A stretch of DNA of 64,000 nt from GCA-2861595 sp035536185 (GTDB taxonomy: Bacteria > Actinomycetota > Acidimicrobiia > Acidimicrobiales > GCA-2861595), in the NCBI GenBank assembly GCA_035536185.1, contig DATLOM010000031.1, forward strand, positions 1-64,000, given 5' to 3'. This document shows, one piece after another, positions 32,826 to 40,727 of the stretch. A program made the translations under genes and the position numbers. Numbering within the stretch: the first letter of the stretch is position 1; the number at the start of each line of letters is the position of its first letter. The notes under the pieces were generated by a model. It was not told the DNA's origin and did no database searches. It was given only the letters and a program-made list of their open reading frames with translations.

Positions 32826-33650
32826 GTGCCCGAGCCCGTCGCCCGCGGCGGCGCCTTCACCATCGGGCTCACCTTGGGTGCCTGCCTGCGGGATCGGCAG
32901 GCCATAGTCAGGCGCCATCTGCGACGGGTCGTCGGCCCCGAGGTGACCGAGGAGGCGCTCGACCGCCTCGTCCGCAACACCTTCACCTCCTACGCCCGCT
33001 ACTGGATGGAGTCGTGCCGCCTGCCCGGCACAGTGGGACCGTGGGTCGACGAGCGGATGTCGTCCACCGGCGTGGAGCAGTTCGACAAGGCCAAGGCCGA
33101 GGGCCGCGGCGTCATCCTCGCCCTGCCCCACCTCGGAGGCTGGGACCACGGCGGGGCCTGGGTGGCCTGGCTCGGCCACCGTCTCACTGCGGTCGTCGAG
33201 CCGGTGGAGCCTCCCGAGCTGTTCCGGTGGATCGCCGAGCTGCGTCGCGCCGTCGGGATGGAGATCATCCCCCTCGGACCGGGCGCCGGCACCGCCCTGC
33301 TCCGGAAGCTGCGGGCCGCTGAGATCGTGGCCCTGGTCTGCGACCGCGACATCGGCGGCGGTGGCGTGGAGGTCGAGTTCTTCGGCGAGCGCACCACCCT
33401 TCCCGGCGGCCCAGCCACCCTCGCCCTGCGCACCGGTGCTTATCTACTGCCCACTGCGGTGTACTTCGACGGACCCAAGGGCCACTACAGCCTGGTAGGC
33501 CAGCCGGTGCCGACCGAGCGGACCGGGCGCCTGCGGGACGATGTGGCCCGCGTCACCCAGGAACTGGCCGTCCGCCTGGAGGAGCTCATCCGCCGGGCGC
33601 CCGACCAGTGGCACATGATGCAGCCGAACTGGCCCAGCGACCGGCTTTAG
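32826..33650 (+). CDS. patA: PIM acyltransferase (PatA / LpxL-HtrB family)
   Basis: A 274-residue acyltransferase of the lysophospholipid / LpxL-HtrB family, most likely acylating the mannose of phosphatidylinositol mannoside at the inner membrane. Key motif GRGVILALPHLGGWDHGGAW holds the catalytic H-x4-D/E (His in HLGGWDH), followed by GMEIIPLGPGAGTALLRKLR and LVCDRDIGGGGVEVEFFGE. Family-like sequence continues upstream (LLPYYRYRAAAALARGVPEP) to about 32742, overlapping pgsA, but no ATG/GTG/TTG start fits there, so the true start may be non-standard; GTG 32826 is the first canonical one. The pgsA-patA order supports the call. Confidence 0.82.
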   Translation: MPEPVARGGAFTIGLTLGACLRDRQAIVRRHLRRVVGPEVTEEALDRLVRNTFTSYARYWMESCRLPGTVGPWVDERMSSTGVEQFDKAKAEGRGVILALPHLGGWDHGGAWVAWLGHRLTAVVEPVEPPELFRWIAELRRAVGMEIIPLGPGAGTALLRKLRAAEIVALVCDRDIGGGGVEVEFFGERTTLPGGPATLALRTGAYLLPTAVYFDGPKGHYSLVGQPVPTERTGRLRDDVARVTQELAVRLEELIRRAPDQWHMMQPNWPSDRL

Positions 33651-33715
33651 AACAGCCGAGCACCGAGCCCGGCGAGTTGCCATAATTGCCCGCTTCGACG
33701 ACAAAGGAGAGCGGA

Positions 33716-34081
33716 ATGGCAAGCATGATCCAGAAGAGATTCGAGGACGCAGAAGACGTACGGGCCTTCGAAGAGGACTCGGGCCAGCTGGAGATGGTCG
33801 ACCTGAACGGCGTCGGCGTGGGCCGGGCGACCTTCAAGCCGGGTTGGCAGTGGTCGAAGCACGTCAAGCCCATCGCCGGCACCGACAGCTGTCAGGCCCC
33901 CCACATGGGCTACTTCATCTCGGGTCGCATGAAGATCGTCATGGACGACGGCGAGGAAGCGGAGTTCGGCCCGGGCGACGTCATGGTCTGCCCGCCCGGC
34001 CACGACGCCTGGATCGTCGGCGACGAGACCTGCGTCGTCATCGACTGGCAGGGCTTCGACGACTACGCCAAGCGCAAGTAA
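33716..34081 (+). CDS. Cupin-domain protein
   Basis: A 121-residue single cupin. Motif 1 region WQWSKHVKPIAGTDSCQAPH, then MGYFISGRMKIVMDDGEEAE, and motif 2 FGPGDVMVCPPGHDAWIVGD with the metal His in PPGHDAW. A bicupin fold is not present. Small cupins of this kind are metal-binding and often regulatory or enzymatic; the ligand is unknown. AAAGGAGAG lies before ATG 33716 and CATAAT (33681-33686) is a likely -10, so it has its own promoter inside the PIM cluster. A strong hairpin terminator follows 20 bases after the stop. Confidence 0.78.
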   Translation: MASMIQKRFEDAEDVRAFEEDSGQLEMVDLNGVGVGRATFKPGWQWSKHVKPIAGTDSCQAPHMGYFISGRMKIVMDDGEEAEFGPGDVMVCPPGHDAWIVGDETCVVIDWQGFDDYAKRK

Positions 34082-34100
34082 CCCCCCGTTTGATTACGAA

Positions 34101-34137
34101 CTGAGGGCGCCGCCTGGTGGGCTGGCGGCGCCCTCAG
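34101..34137. terminator. 14-bp-stem hairpin terminator
   Basis: CTGAGGGCGCCGCC, a 9-base loop and the exact complement GGCGGCGCCCTCAG. No U-tract follows. It lies between the cupin gene and the convergent DUF1059 gene and can serve both. Confidence 0.7.
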
Positions 34138-34162
34138 TGATGATTGCGTGCCGGTCGCCGGC

Positions 34163-34339
34163 TCAGGACCGGCGCACCTTCTGCTTCACGAAGTTGGCGA
34201 TCGTGTCGGTGGTCGTCTGGACCTTGTGCACCTTGCGCACGTGCTCCGACACCTTCGCCATCAGCTCCTCTTCGCTGGCTGCCTTCCCCTGCCACCTGCA
34301 GGCGTGGTCGGCATCTCTTCACCTGAACTCGTAGGCCAC
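34163..34339 (-). CDS. DUF1059-family small protein with in-frame UGA at a conserved Cys position
   Basis: Starting GTG 34339 after a strong AAAGGAGGAG site, the frame reads VAYEFR, UGA, RDADHACRWQGKAASEEELM, then AKVSEHVRKVHKVQTTTDTI, ANFVKQKVRRS and a TGA stop. Family members read AYEFRCRD...C at this place, so the UGA (34319-34321) stands exactly where the first conserved Cys is expected, one base from TGC. The remaining 58-residue length and sequence are normal. Possible readings: recent nonsense mutation, sequencing error, or selenocysteine insertion. I see only a weak hairpin downstream and no selenium gene in the window. A 31-residue product from the internal ATG (AKVSEH) is also possible. 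Confidence 0.6.
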
Positions 34340-34389
34340 AGCTCCTCCTTTGGGGGTTTCCCCGTCTTCGTACCCATCAGGGCGAGCGG

Positions 34390-35511
34390 ATGACGCCTAC
34401 CGTGGGGCCGGTGCGGATCGGCCTCGTGTGCCCCTACAGCCTCACCTTTCCGGGCGGGGTGCAGGGGCAGGTGCTGGCCCAGGCCAGGGTGCTGCGAGGC
34501 CTCGGGCACGAGGTGAGGGTGCTGGCGCCGTGCGACGATGCGCCGCCGGAGGCGGGCGTGACTCCGCTGGGTCGGTCCGTACCGTTCGCGGCCAACGGCT
34601 CGGTGGCGCCCCTGGCCCCTGACCCGGCGTGTGGTCGGCGCCTCCTGCAGGCCCTGCGCGACGAGGCTTTCGACATCGTGCACCTCCACGAGCCCCTCTG
34701 CCCGGGGCCGCCTCTGGTGGCTCTGGCCTTTGCCCGCCAGCCCCTGGTGGGCACCTTCCACCGTTCGGGGGACAGCCTCGTCTACGCCGTGCTGAGGCCG
34801 GCGGCGGTGGCCATCGCCCGCCGCCTTGCTGTGCGCTGTGCGGTGTCCGAGGACGCCCGATCGACGGCTGCCCGTGCCCTGGGCGGCACCTACGAGGTGC
34901 TGTTCAACGGCATCGAGGTGGAGCGCCTGGCCAAGGCGACGCCCTGGCCGAAGACGGGGCCGACGATCCTGTTCCTCGGGCGCCACGAGCCCAGGAAGGG
35001 ACTCTCGGTGCTCGTCGAAGCGATGGGCAGCCTGCCGGCCGACGTACGGCTGTGGGTGGCGGGGGAGGGGGCCGAGACCGAGGGGCTCCGGACCGCCACC
35101 GCCGGCGACCCGCGCATCGAGTGGCTCGGGCGCATCAGCGACGGCGAGGCCGCTTCCCGACTGGGTGGCGCCGACGTCTTCTGCGCCCCCTCCACCCATG
35201 GCGAGTCCTTCGGGGTGGTGCTGCTCGAGGCGATGGCCGCTTCCACGCCGATCGTCGCCAGCGACCTCCCCGGCTACCGCAACGTCGCCACGCCGGATGT
35301 GCAGGCGCTCCTGGTGCCCCCCGGCGACCCTTCCGCCCTGGCGACAGGGCTGCGGCGGGTGCTCGAGGACAGGGCGCTGGCCGACCGCCTGGCCGCGGCC
35401 GGCGAGGCGAGAGCCGCCGAGCTGTCGATGGACCGCCTGGCCGAGCGGTACCTGGAGCTTTACGAGGTGGTGCTGTCGGGCGGCGCCGGCGGCCCGCTCA
35501 GGACGGGGTGA
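34390..35511 (+). CDS. pimA: GT4 mannosyltransferase (PimA type)
   Basis: A 373-residue GT-B glycosyltransferase of family GT4, most likely the phosphatidylinositol alpha-mannosyltransferase that starts PIM synthesis on the cytoplasmic face. The N-terminus RIGLVCPYSLTFPGGVQGQV has the PimA GGVQ loop, then HEVRVLAPCDDAP and FDIVHLHEPLCPGP. Donor domain: TILFLGRHEPRKGLSVLVEA, and the nucleotide-sugar motif STHGESFGVVLLEAMAASTP with E-x7-E. Length and order match PimA. In mycobacteria pimA follows patA directly; here a cupin gene and a reversed DUF1059 gene lie between. Its last bases overlap the convergent lipoprotein gene by 14 bp. Confidence 0.88.
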   Translation: MTPTVGPVRIGLVCPYSLTFPGGVQGQVLAQARVLRGLGHEVRVLAPCDDAPPEAGVTPLGRSVPFAANGSVAPLAPDPACGRRLLQALRDEAFDIVHLHEPLCPGPPLVALAFARQPLVGTFHRSGDSLVYAVLRPAAVAIARRLAVRCAVSEDARSTAARALGGTYEVLFNGIEVERLAKATPWPKTGPTILFLGRHEPRKGLSVLVEAMGSLPADVRLWVAGEGAETEGLRTATAGDPRIEWLGRISDGEAASRLGGADVFCAPSTHGESFGVVLLEAMAASTPIVASDLPGYRNVATPDVQALLVPPGDPSALATGLRRVLEDRALADRLAAAGEARAAELSMDRLAERYLELYEVVLSGGAGGPLRTG

Positions 35512-36052
35512 AGTCCAGCACCAGCCGGCTGGGGTCGTCGAGGGTGGTCACCGACACCTTCGTGTCCTTCGCCCGCAGTCCCACCACCCAGTTCACCAGG
35601 CCCTCGAAGTCTCCCGCCTCGACCACCTCGAGAACGGCACCGGCCGCGGTGCCAGCTGGTTGCAGTCGCTTCGGACCGGTGTAGGTGAGGATCACCTTCT
35701 CGCCCTCGAAGCGGGCCTGGGCGGCGTTCTCCATGGTGATCCCGAGCACCGCCTCACCGGCCACCTTCACCTCGTCGCCGGAGCCGTCCATCGTGATGGG
35801 CCGCTCGGCGAAGTCGATCTTGTAGCCGGGCAGCACCGGGTCGAACTCGAAGACGACCCGGGATCCGCCGCCCTCCTTGGTGTCGACCCGCACCACAGTG
35901 AGGTGGGCCCGCTCCGGTACGGGCGGCGTGGAGACAGGCGGCGCCTGGCCCACCGGGACCGACGAAGTGGAGCCGGGCCCTGAGGTGGTGGTCGACGTTC
36001 CGCCCACCTCGACGGACGGATCCTGACCCCGGTTGCAGGCGGCCAGCAGCAT
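35498..36052 (-). CDS. Putative lipoprotein with AMIN-like beta domain
   Basis: A 184-residue protein beginning MLLAACNRGQ; LLAAC is a lipobox. The frame is open upstream and would give a basic and hydrophobic signal (RRSRLAPCAAAVALMLLAAC), but no normal start codon is found there, so the true start may lie before 36052. After a Thr/Ser/Pro linker (15-45) comes a 130-residue beta-rich domain: HLTVVRVDTKEGGGSRVVFE, YKIDFAERPITMDGSGDEV, ARFEGEKVILTYTGPKRLQP. This looks like AMIN-type surface domains, but I cannot assign it firmly. Cell-surface location inferred. Confidence 0.65.
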   Translation of the reverse strand: MLLAACNRGQDPSVEVGGTSTTTSGPGSTSSVPVGQAPPVSTPPVPERAHLTVVRVDTKEGGGSRVVFEFDPVLPGYKIDFAERPITMDGSGDEVKVAGEAVLGITMENAAQARFEGEKVILTYTGPKRLQPAGTAAGAVLEVVEAGDFEGLVNWVVGLRAKDTKVSVTTLDDPSRLVLDFTPS

Positions 36053-36186
36053 CAGGGCGACAGCGGCGGCGCACGGGGCGAGACGTGATCGTCGGGGGAT
36101 GTCTCCACGGTAGACGCCACCACCGGCGGTAGCCTGGCATCCATGCCACCGAGCCTGTTGTTCGCCCCGCTCGGCAGCTCCAGCGT

Positions 36187-36996
36187 GTGAGCCCGGTTTT
36201 GCTCGAGGTGCTCAGCCCCATTCTGGACGACCAGGTGGCGACCAACAAGCAACGGGCCTCCAGGATCGTGGGCGGCTTCGTCCTCGTCGTAGCGGCGGTT
36301 CTTTCGGTGATCGGCCTTCTGATCGGCGCCGGCCCCTCGAGCATCCTGATCGCCCTGATCATGGCCGGCGGGCTGGCTTTCGCCGCCTGTGCGAAGTCCT
36401 CCGCACTGGTCCTTTCGGGCAGCGGTGCCCAGCCCGCCGACCCCGTCGCCCATGCCCGCCTGCACAATCTGGTCGAAGGCCTGTGCATCACCGCCGGCGT
36501 GCCCAAGCCCGGCGTGTACTTGATCGACGACGCTGCGCCGAACGCCTTCGCCGTCGGCCGCAGCCCCCGCCAGGCGGCGGTCGTCGTCACCCGGGGCCTC
36601 ACCGAGAAGCTGAACCGCATCGAGCTGGAGGGGGTGCTGGCCCACGAGCTGAGCCGCGTGAAGAACCACGACGTCGTGGTCTCCACCCTGGCCGCGACCC
36701 TCCTCGGCCCACTGGTCCGGATCATGCCGGCGCCGGCAGGAGCCCGGCTCGTCCAGCGGGCGGTCGGCACCCACGGCCAGGAACTGGCCGATCTCACCGC
36801 CGTCTCGTTCACCCGGTACCCGCCGGGCCTCATCGCCGCGCTGGAGAAGCTGCGCGGCGCCCACACCGCCGTCCGGTCCGCCTCCCGCGCTACCGCCCAC
36901 CTCTGGCTGGCACCCGCCCTCGCCGGCGGCGCCGGCGGCGATCTCGCCATCCACCCCTCCCTGGAGGAGCGCATTGCCGCCCTCCAGGAGCTGTGA
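36187..36996 (+). CDS. HtpX-like M48 protein with altered zinc motif (HELSR)
   Basis: A 269-residue membrane protein of the M48 family, related to the quality-control protease HtpX. Two TM helices (about 28-48 and 52-72) precede the catalytic domain: CITAGVPKPGVYLIDDAAPN, AFAVGRSPRQAAVVVTRGLT, and the motif GVLAHELSRVKNHDVVVSTL. The zinc motif HEXXH reads H153-E-L-S-R157: the second His ligand is Arg (codon CGC, one base from CAC). The third ligand region is also altered (QELADLTAVSFTRYP for EADxxAA). It is shorter than HtpX at the C-terminus. It is therefore probably an inactive pseudoprotease. GTG 36187 is the start. Confidence 0.75.
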   Translation: MSPVLLEVLSPILDDQVATNKQRASRIVGGFVLVVAAVLSVIGLLIGAGPSSILIALIMAGGLAFAACAKSSALVLSGSGAQPADPVAHARLHNLVEGLCITAGVPKPGVYLIDDAAPNAFAVGRSPRQAAVVVTRGLTEKLNRIELEGVLAHELSRVKNHDVVVSTLAATLLGPLVRIMPAPAGARLVQRAVGTHGQELADLTAVSFTRYPPGLIAALEKLRGAHTAVRSASRATAHLWLAPALAGGAGGDLAIHPSLEERIAALQEL

Positions 36997-37098
36997 CCTG
37001 GTTCGCCACCACCCGCTCTCCCGAGCTCGCTGGCCGAAGGGGCACCAGGGCGTCACCCAGGTGACCAGGTTCGCCCCACCCGCCGTAGACTCACGTCG

Positions 37099-38016
37099 AT
37101 GACCGTCGACGAAAGGGCTGAGCAGAAGCCCGGACCCGAGCACCGCACGGGGACCGACCGGATCAAGCGGGGCCTGGCCGAGATGCTCCGCGGGGGCGTG
37201 ATCATGGACGTGGTCGACGCCGCCCAGGCCAAGGTGGCCGAGGACGCCGGCGCCGTCGCCGTGATGGCCCTCGAGCGGGTCCCCGCCGACATCCGCCGCG
37301 ACGGTGGCGTGGCCCGCATGAGCGACCCCGCCATGATCGAGTCCATCAAGGCGGCCGTCACCATCCCGGTGATGGCCAAGGCCCGGATCGGCCACTTCGC
37401 CGAGGCCCAGGTGCTCGAGTCGCTGGGCGTCGACTACATCGACGAGAGCGAGGTCCTCACGCCGGCCGACGACGCCCACCACATTGACAAGTGGGGCTTC
37501 ACGGTCCCCTTCGTCTGCGGCGCCAACGACCTCGGCGAGGCGCTCCGCCGTATCTCCGAGGGCTCCGCCCTCATCCGCTCCAAGGGCGAGGCGGGCACCG
37601 GTGACGTGAAGGAGGCCGTCCGCCACCTGCGGGCCATCCTGGGCGACATCCGCAAGATCACCCAGGCCGACTCGGCCGAGCGCTACGCCTGGGCCAAGCG
37701 CCTCCAGGCTTCCATCGGGCTCGTCAACGAGATCGCCGGCACCGGCCGCCTCCCGGTCCCTCTCTTCTGCGCCGGCGGCATCGCCACCCCCGCGGACGCC
37801 GCCCTCGTCATGCAGCTCGGCGCGGAGAGCGTCTTCGTCGGCTCCGGCATCTTCAAATCGGCCGAGCCTTCGCGCATGGCCCGCGCCATCGTGGAGGCCA
37901 CCACCCACTTCCGTGAGCCGGCCATCGTGGCCAAGGTGAGCCGTGGCCTGGGCGAGGCGATGAGGGGCACCGAGTCCGACAAGGTCGACCAGAAGCTGGC
38001 CGAGCGGGGCTGGTAG
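37099..38016 (+). CDS. pdxS: Pyridoxal 5'-phosphate synthase, synthase subunit
   Basis: PdxS builds PLP from ribose 5-phosphate, glyceraldehyde 3-phosphate and ammonia delivered by PdxT. 305 residues, full length TIM barrel. Signature MLRGGVIMDVVDAAQAKVAE, VMALERVPADIRRDGGVARM, catalytic Lys in IPVMAKARIGHFAEAQVLES, second Lys in ALIRSKGEAGTGDVKEAVRH, phosphate-binding AGGIATPADAALVMQLGAE and GSGIFKSAEPSRMARAIVEA. pdxT follows 15 bases later, and yebC after that, the usual actinobacterial order. Confidence 0.96.
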   Translation: MTVDERAEQKPGPEHRTGTDRIKRGLAEMLRGGVIMDVVDAAQAKVAEDAGAVAVMALERVPADIRRDGGVARMSDPAMIESIKAAVTIPVMAKARIGHFAEAQVLESLGVDYIDESEVLTPADDAHHIDKWGFTVPFVCGANDLGEALRRISEGSALIRSKGEAGTGDVKEAVRHLRAILGDIRKITQADSAERYAWAKRLQASIGLVNEIAGTGRLPVPLFCAGGIATPADAALVMQLGAESVFVGSGIFKSAEPSRMARAIVEATTHFREPAIVAKVSRGLGEAMRGTESDKVDQKLAERGW

Positions 38017-38031
38017 CCGAGGTGCCGCCAG

Positions 38032-38601
38032 GTGCCCAAGGTCGGGATACTCGCTCTGCAGGGCGACGTACGGGAGCACGCCGCCGCCCTCGCTGACCTG
38101 GGGGCCCACGTCGTGGAGGTGCGCAACACCCACGACCTGTCGGGTCTCGACGGCCTCGTCCTGCCCGGAGGCGAGTCGACGACGATGTCGCTGTTGCTGG
38201 ACTCCGCCGGCCTGTTCGATCCCATCGCCGAGCGCCTGAGCGACGGCATGCCCGCCTTCGGCACTTGCGCCGGCATGATCCTGCTGGCCACCGATGTGCT
38301 CGACGGCCGCCCCGACCAGCGCCGCTTCGCCACCATCGACATCGCCGTACGCCGCAACGCCTTCGGCCGCCAGGTCGATTCCTTCGAAGCCGACCTCGAC
38401 GTATCCCACTTCGGTACTCCGCTGCCGGCGGTGTTCATCCGCGCCCCGGTAGTGGAGCGCGCCGGTCCCGAGGTGGAGGTTCTCGCCACCTTCGAAAACC
38501 GCCCCGTCCTCTGCCGTCAGGGCCCGGCTCTAGCCGCCGCCTTCCATCCCGAGCTGTCGGGCGACCTACGGCTCCACCAACTGTTCCTCGGAGGTCTCTG
38601 A
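38032..38601 (+). CDS. pdxT: PLP synthase glutaminase subunit
   Basis: PdxT hydrolyses glutamine and passes ammonia to PdxS. 189 residues, GTG start at 38032. Class-I-type glutaminase triad: Cys in AFGTCAGMILLATDV, and His/Glu in AAFHPELSGDLRLHQLFLGG. The oxyanion loop PGGESTTMSLLLDSAGLFDP and VGILALQGDVREHAAALADL match the family. It starts 15 bases after pdxS and ends three bases before the yebC ATG, so the three genes form one operon. Confidence 0.95.
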   Translation: MPKVGILALQGDVREHAAALADLGAHVVEVRNTHDLSGLDGLVLPGGESTTMSLLLDSAGLFDPIAERLSDGMPAFGTCAGMILLATDVLDGRPDQRRFATIDIAVRRNAFGRQVDSFEADLDVSHFGTPLPAVFIRAPVVERAGPEVEVLATFENRPVLCRQGPALAAAFHPELSGDLRLHQLFLGGL

Positions 38602-38604
38602 CAA

Positions 38605-39354
38605 ATGTCCGGCCATTCCAAGTGGGCCAGCATCAAGCACCAGAAGGGCGCCAAGGACAAGGCCCGCGGCAAGCTCTTCGCCAAGCTGATCCGCCAGCTC
38701 GAGGTGGCGGCACGGGAGGGCGGGGGCGACCTCGGCTCCAACGCCACGCTGCGCACCATGTACCAGAAGGCCCGTGACTCCTCCGTCCCCATGGACACCA
38801 TCGAGCGGGCCATCAAGAGGGGCACCGGCGAGCTGGAGGGCGTGCGCTACGAGCCCATCTCGTACGAGGGTTACGCGCCCGGCGGCATCGCCATGATCGT
38901 GGAATGCCTGTCGGACAACCGGAACCGCACCGGCTCCGAGATCCGGGCCATCTTCTCCAAGAACGGCGGGTCCATGGCCGAGCCCGGGGCGGTGGCGTGG
39001 CAGTTCGAGCGCAAGGGCGTGGTCCAGCTGCCGAAGACGGTGGCCGAGGACGACCTCATGCTCGTGGCCCTCGACGCCGGTGCCGAGAACCTGTCCGACG
39101 AGGGCGACACGTGGCAGGTCACCTGCCCGCCCGGCGACCTGGCCGCCCTCACCACGGCACTGGAGGAAGCGGGGATCGCCTTCGACAACGCCGACGTGAC
39201 GATGCTGTCCACCACCACCGTCCCCTTGGAGACCGAGGGCGACGCCCGCCGGGTGCTGCGCCTGATGGACCTGCTGGAGGAACACGACGACGTGCAGAAC
39301 GTCTACGCCAACTTCGACATCCCCGAGCAGGTGCTGGCCGCCGCCCTCGGCTAG
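38605..39354 (+). CDS. yebC: YebC/PmpR family protein
   Basis: A 249-residue YebC/TACO1 protein. MSGHSKWASIKHQKGAKDKA is the invariant start; then EGGGDLGSNATLRTMYQKAR, MDTIERAIKRGTGELEGVRY and CLSDNRNRTGSEIRAIFSKN, GGSMAEPGAVAWQFERKG. Family members act in translation of polyproline stretches or as transcriptional regulators; the proline-repeat protein encoded next makes the translation role interesting here. It starts three bases after pdxT. Confidence 0.95.
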   Translation: MSGHSKWASIKHQKGAKDKARGKLFAKLIRQLEVAAREGGGDLGSNATLRTMYQKARDSSVPMDTIERAIKRGTGELEGVRYEPISYEGYAPGGIAMIVECLSDNRNRTGSEIRAIFSKNGGSMAEPGAVAWQFERKGVVQLPKTVAEDDLMLVALDAGAENLSDEGDTWQVTCPPGDLAALTTALEEAGIAFDNADVTMLSTTTVPLETEGDARRVLRLMDLLEEHDDVQNVYANFDIPEQVLAAALG

Positions 39355-39355
39355 G

Positions 39356-39374
39356 GGCACCGTGCGCAGGTGCC
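39356..39374 (+). terminator. Short hairpin after yebC
   Basis: GGCACC, a 7-base loop and GGTGCC directly after the TAG. Stem of six G/C-rich pairs without a U-tract; a plausible but weak terminator for the pdxS-pdxT-yebC operon. Confidence 0.4.
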
Positions 39375-39793
39375 GGCCGCACCCTCGTCGAACTTGAGGA
39401 CCAAGACCAACACGACGGAAGGGGCCATGAACACAGGAGTGGGGGGCGGCGCAGACTGGCTGATCGCGGAGCGCCCTGCGCTATAGCCGCCACCTCGGAG
39501 ACGACGGCCCAAACGCTCGGCCAAAGAGCCCAAAGCCAACGACAGTGCGCCTTCTCCTCCGACATGGCTGGTCATTTCTCCGCTCTGGTGGTGGGCATTT
39601 GGCGGCTCAGGGCCTGGCCATTGCCCAAAACAGGGATCTTTGTCCCCTTGCGCCCGATCTTGGCGAAAGGCGTGATGGTTTTCTCGTAGTTCTCCTCACC
39701 TAGCCCTCAGTGGTGCCGATTGGCTAGTCACATCGGAAGCAAGCGAAGTTCCGGTTCCACCCACCGCATCACACCACTCAAGGAGAACCCACG
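39375..39793 (+). other. 419-bp gene-free leader region
   Basis: No supported gene. A 19-codon frame at 39427-39486 (MNTGVGGGADWLIAERPAL) follows AAGGGG but has nothing else in its favour. The right half is less GC-rich than its neighbours and contains several short dyads (CAGGGA-TCTTTG-TCCCCTTG near 39632), possibly a structured leader or promoter of the repeat-protein gene. GGAGAA precedes the GTG at 39794. Confidence 0.4.
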
Positions 39794-40702
39794 GTGAGCA
39801 ACAAGAGCCAGTCCACCATCACCCGCAGCGCACGAATCCTGGCTCCGGGGGCCATCGCCCTCGCCGCCCTGCTGGGCCTCTCCACGCCGGCGTTCGCCGA
39901 TGCGAGCGAGGCAGCCAACGACGCCGTGGATCGTGTGGTCAACGCGACCGAGACGGCGACCTCGTCGGATCCCGACGACATGGACAACGGCGGCGTCGAT
40001 GCCGTCGGTGGGACGGGCGGCACCGTTGGAGATCAGGATCACAACAACGGGAGCGGCAACGATTCCGACTGTGACGACGACAACAGGGGGAGGAACCCTT
40101 GTACCCCCAAGGTGACGCCCCCGGCTGACCCGATCGTGCCCGACCCGATCGTCCCCGACCCCATCGTCCCGGACCCCATCGTGCCCGACCCCATCGTGCC
40201 CGACCCGATCGTCCCGGACCCGATCGTCCCCGACCCCATCGTGCCCGACCCGGTCGTGCCCGACCCCATCGTCCCCGACCCGATCGTCCCCGACCCCATC
40301 GTCCCGGACCCGATCGTCACCCTCGTGGAGTCCGCAGCCGGTGCCCCCACCGTGGTCGCCAGTGAGACCGTCGCCGCACCGGCGCTGCTCACCTCACCTG
40401 TGGTGGTCACCAGGGCCCCCGAGGCGGTCGTGACCATGCCGCTCGTCCTGGGCCAGCAGGAATCCAGTGCTCCTGCTCGCACCATGGTGATGGGCGTGGT
40501 TCTCGAGAACCCCGCTAGCACCGTCGCCAGCGCCTCCCTCTCCAGCCCCCGCACCGCCGGCCAAGCTGCCATCTCGGGTGAGCTGCCCCGCACCGGGGGG
40601 AACCCCCTCGACCTCGGCATCATCGGCCTGGGACTGCTGGGCCTCGGGACGCTGATCACCCGCTCGACCCGGTCCACCCGGTCGACCGCCTCCAGCATCT
40701 GA
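39794..40702 (+). CDS. Secreted PDPIV-repeat protein with LPxTG sorting signal
   Basis: A 302-residue surface protein starting GTG 39794. Signal peptide 1-35 (GAIALAALLGLSTPAFADAS). An acidic Asp/Asn-rich segment (55-95: GDQDHNNGSGNDSDCDDDN) is followed by 13 pentapeptides of type (P/A)DP(I/V)V at residues 111-175, then a Val/Ala/Ser-rich region and the sorting signal LPRTGG, a hydrophobic helix (LGIIGLGLLGLGTLI) and basic tail (TRSTRSTRS). The LPxTG motif is canonical, so it should be attached to peptidoglycan by a sortase encoded elsewhere. The proline-rich rod may span the wall. Function unknown; possible adhesin or spacer. Confidence 0.8.
   Translation: MSNKSQSTITRSARILAPGAIALAALLGLSTPAFADASEAANDAVDRVVNATETATSSDPDDMDNGGVDAVGGTGGTVGDQDHNNGSGNDSDCDDDNRGRNPCTPKVTPPADPIVPDPIVPDPIVPDPIVPDPIVPDPIVPDPIVPDPIVPDPVVPDPIVPDPIVPDPIVPDPIVTLVESAAGAPTVVASETVAAPALLTSPVVVTRAPEAVVTMPLVLGQQESSAPARTMVMGVVLENPASTVASASLSSPRTAGQAAISGELPRTGGNPLDLGIIGLGLLGLGTLITRSTRSTRSTASSI
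40124..40318 (+). repeat. 13 tandem 15-bp units encoding PDPIV
   Basis: In-frame array of 13 units of 15 bp, mostly gaccc(g/c)atcgt(g/c)cc with only third-position variation and one I-to-V change (unit 9). The near-identity of units indicates recent slippage or recombination, so copy number probably varies between strains. Confidence 0.9.
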
Positions 40703-40727
40703 GCAACACCACCTCCCTGCAAGGGGA

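Noticed and set aside
34261..35199. 312-codon minus-strand frame opposite pimA that runs into the DUF1059 region
   Set aside because: Only its end overlaps real coding sequence, in the wrong frame; the DUF1059 reading explains that segment better.
36052..38409. 785-codon minus-strand frame across htpX-like, pdxS and pdxT
   Set aside because: Covers three well-supported genes on the other strand; composition is that of a shadow frame.
39427..39486. 19-codon leader peptide after yebC
   Set aside because: Only a modest AAGGGG site supports it; no regulatory codon run or attenuator hairpin pair nearby.
40124..40318. 15-bp tandem array considered as an iteron origin
   Set aside because: It stays in frame through 13 units inside a secreted protein gene and varies mainly at third codon positions.
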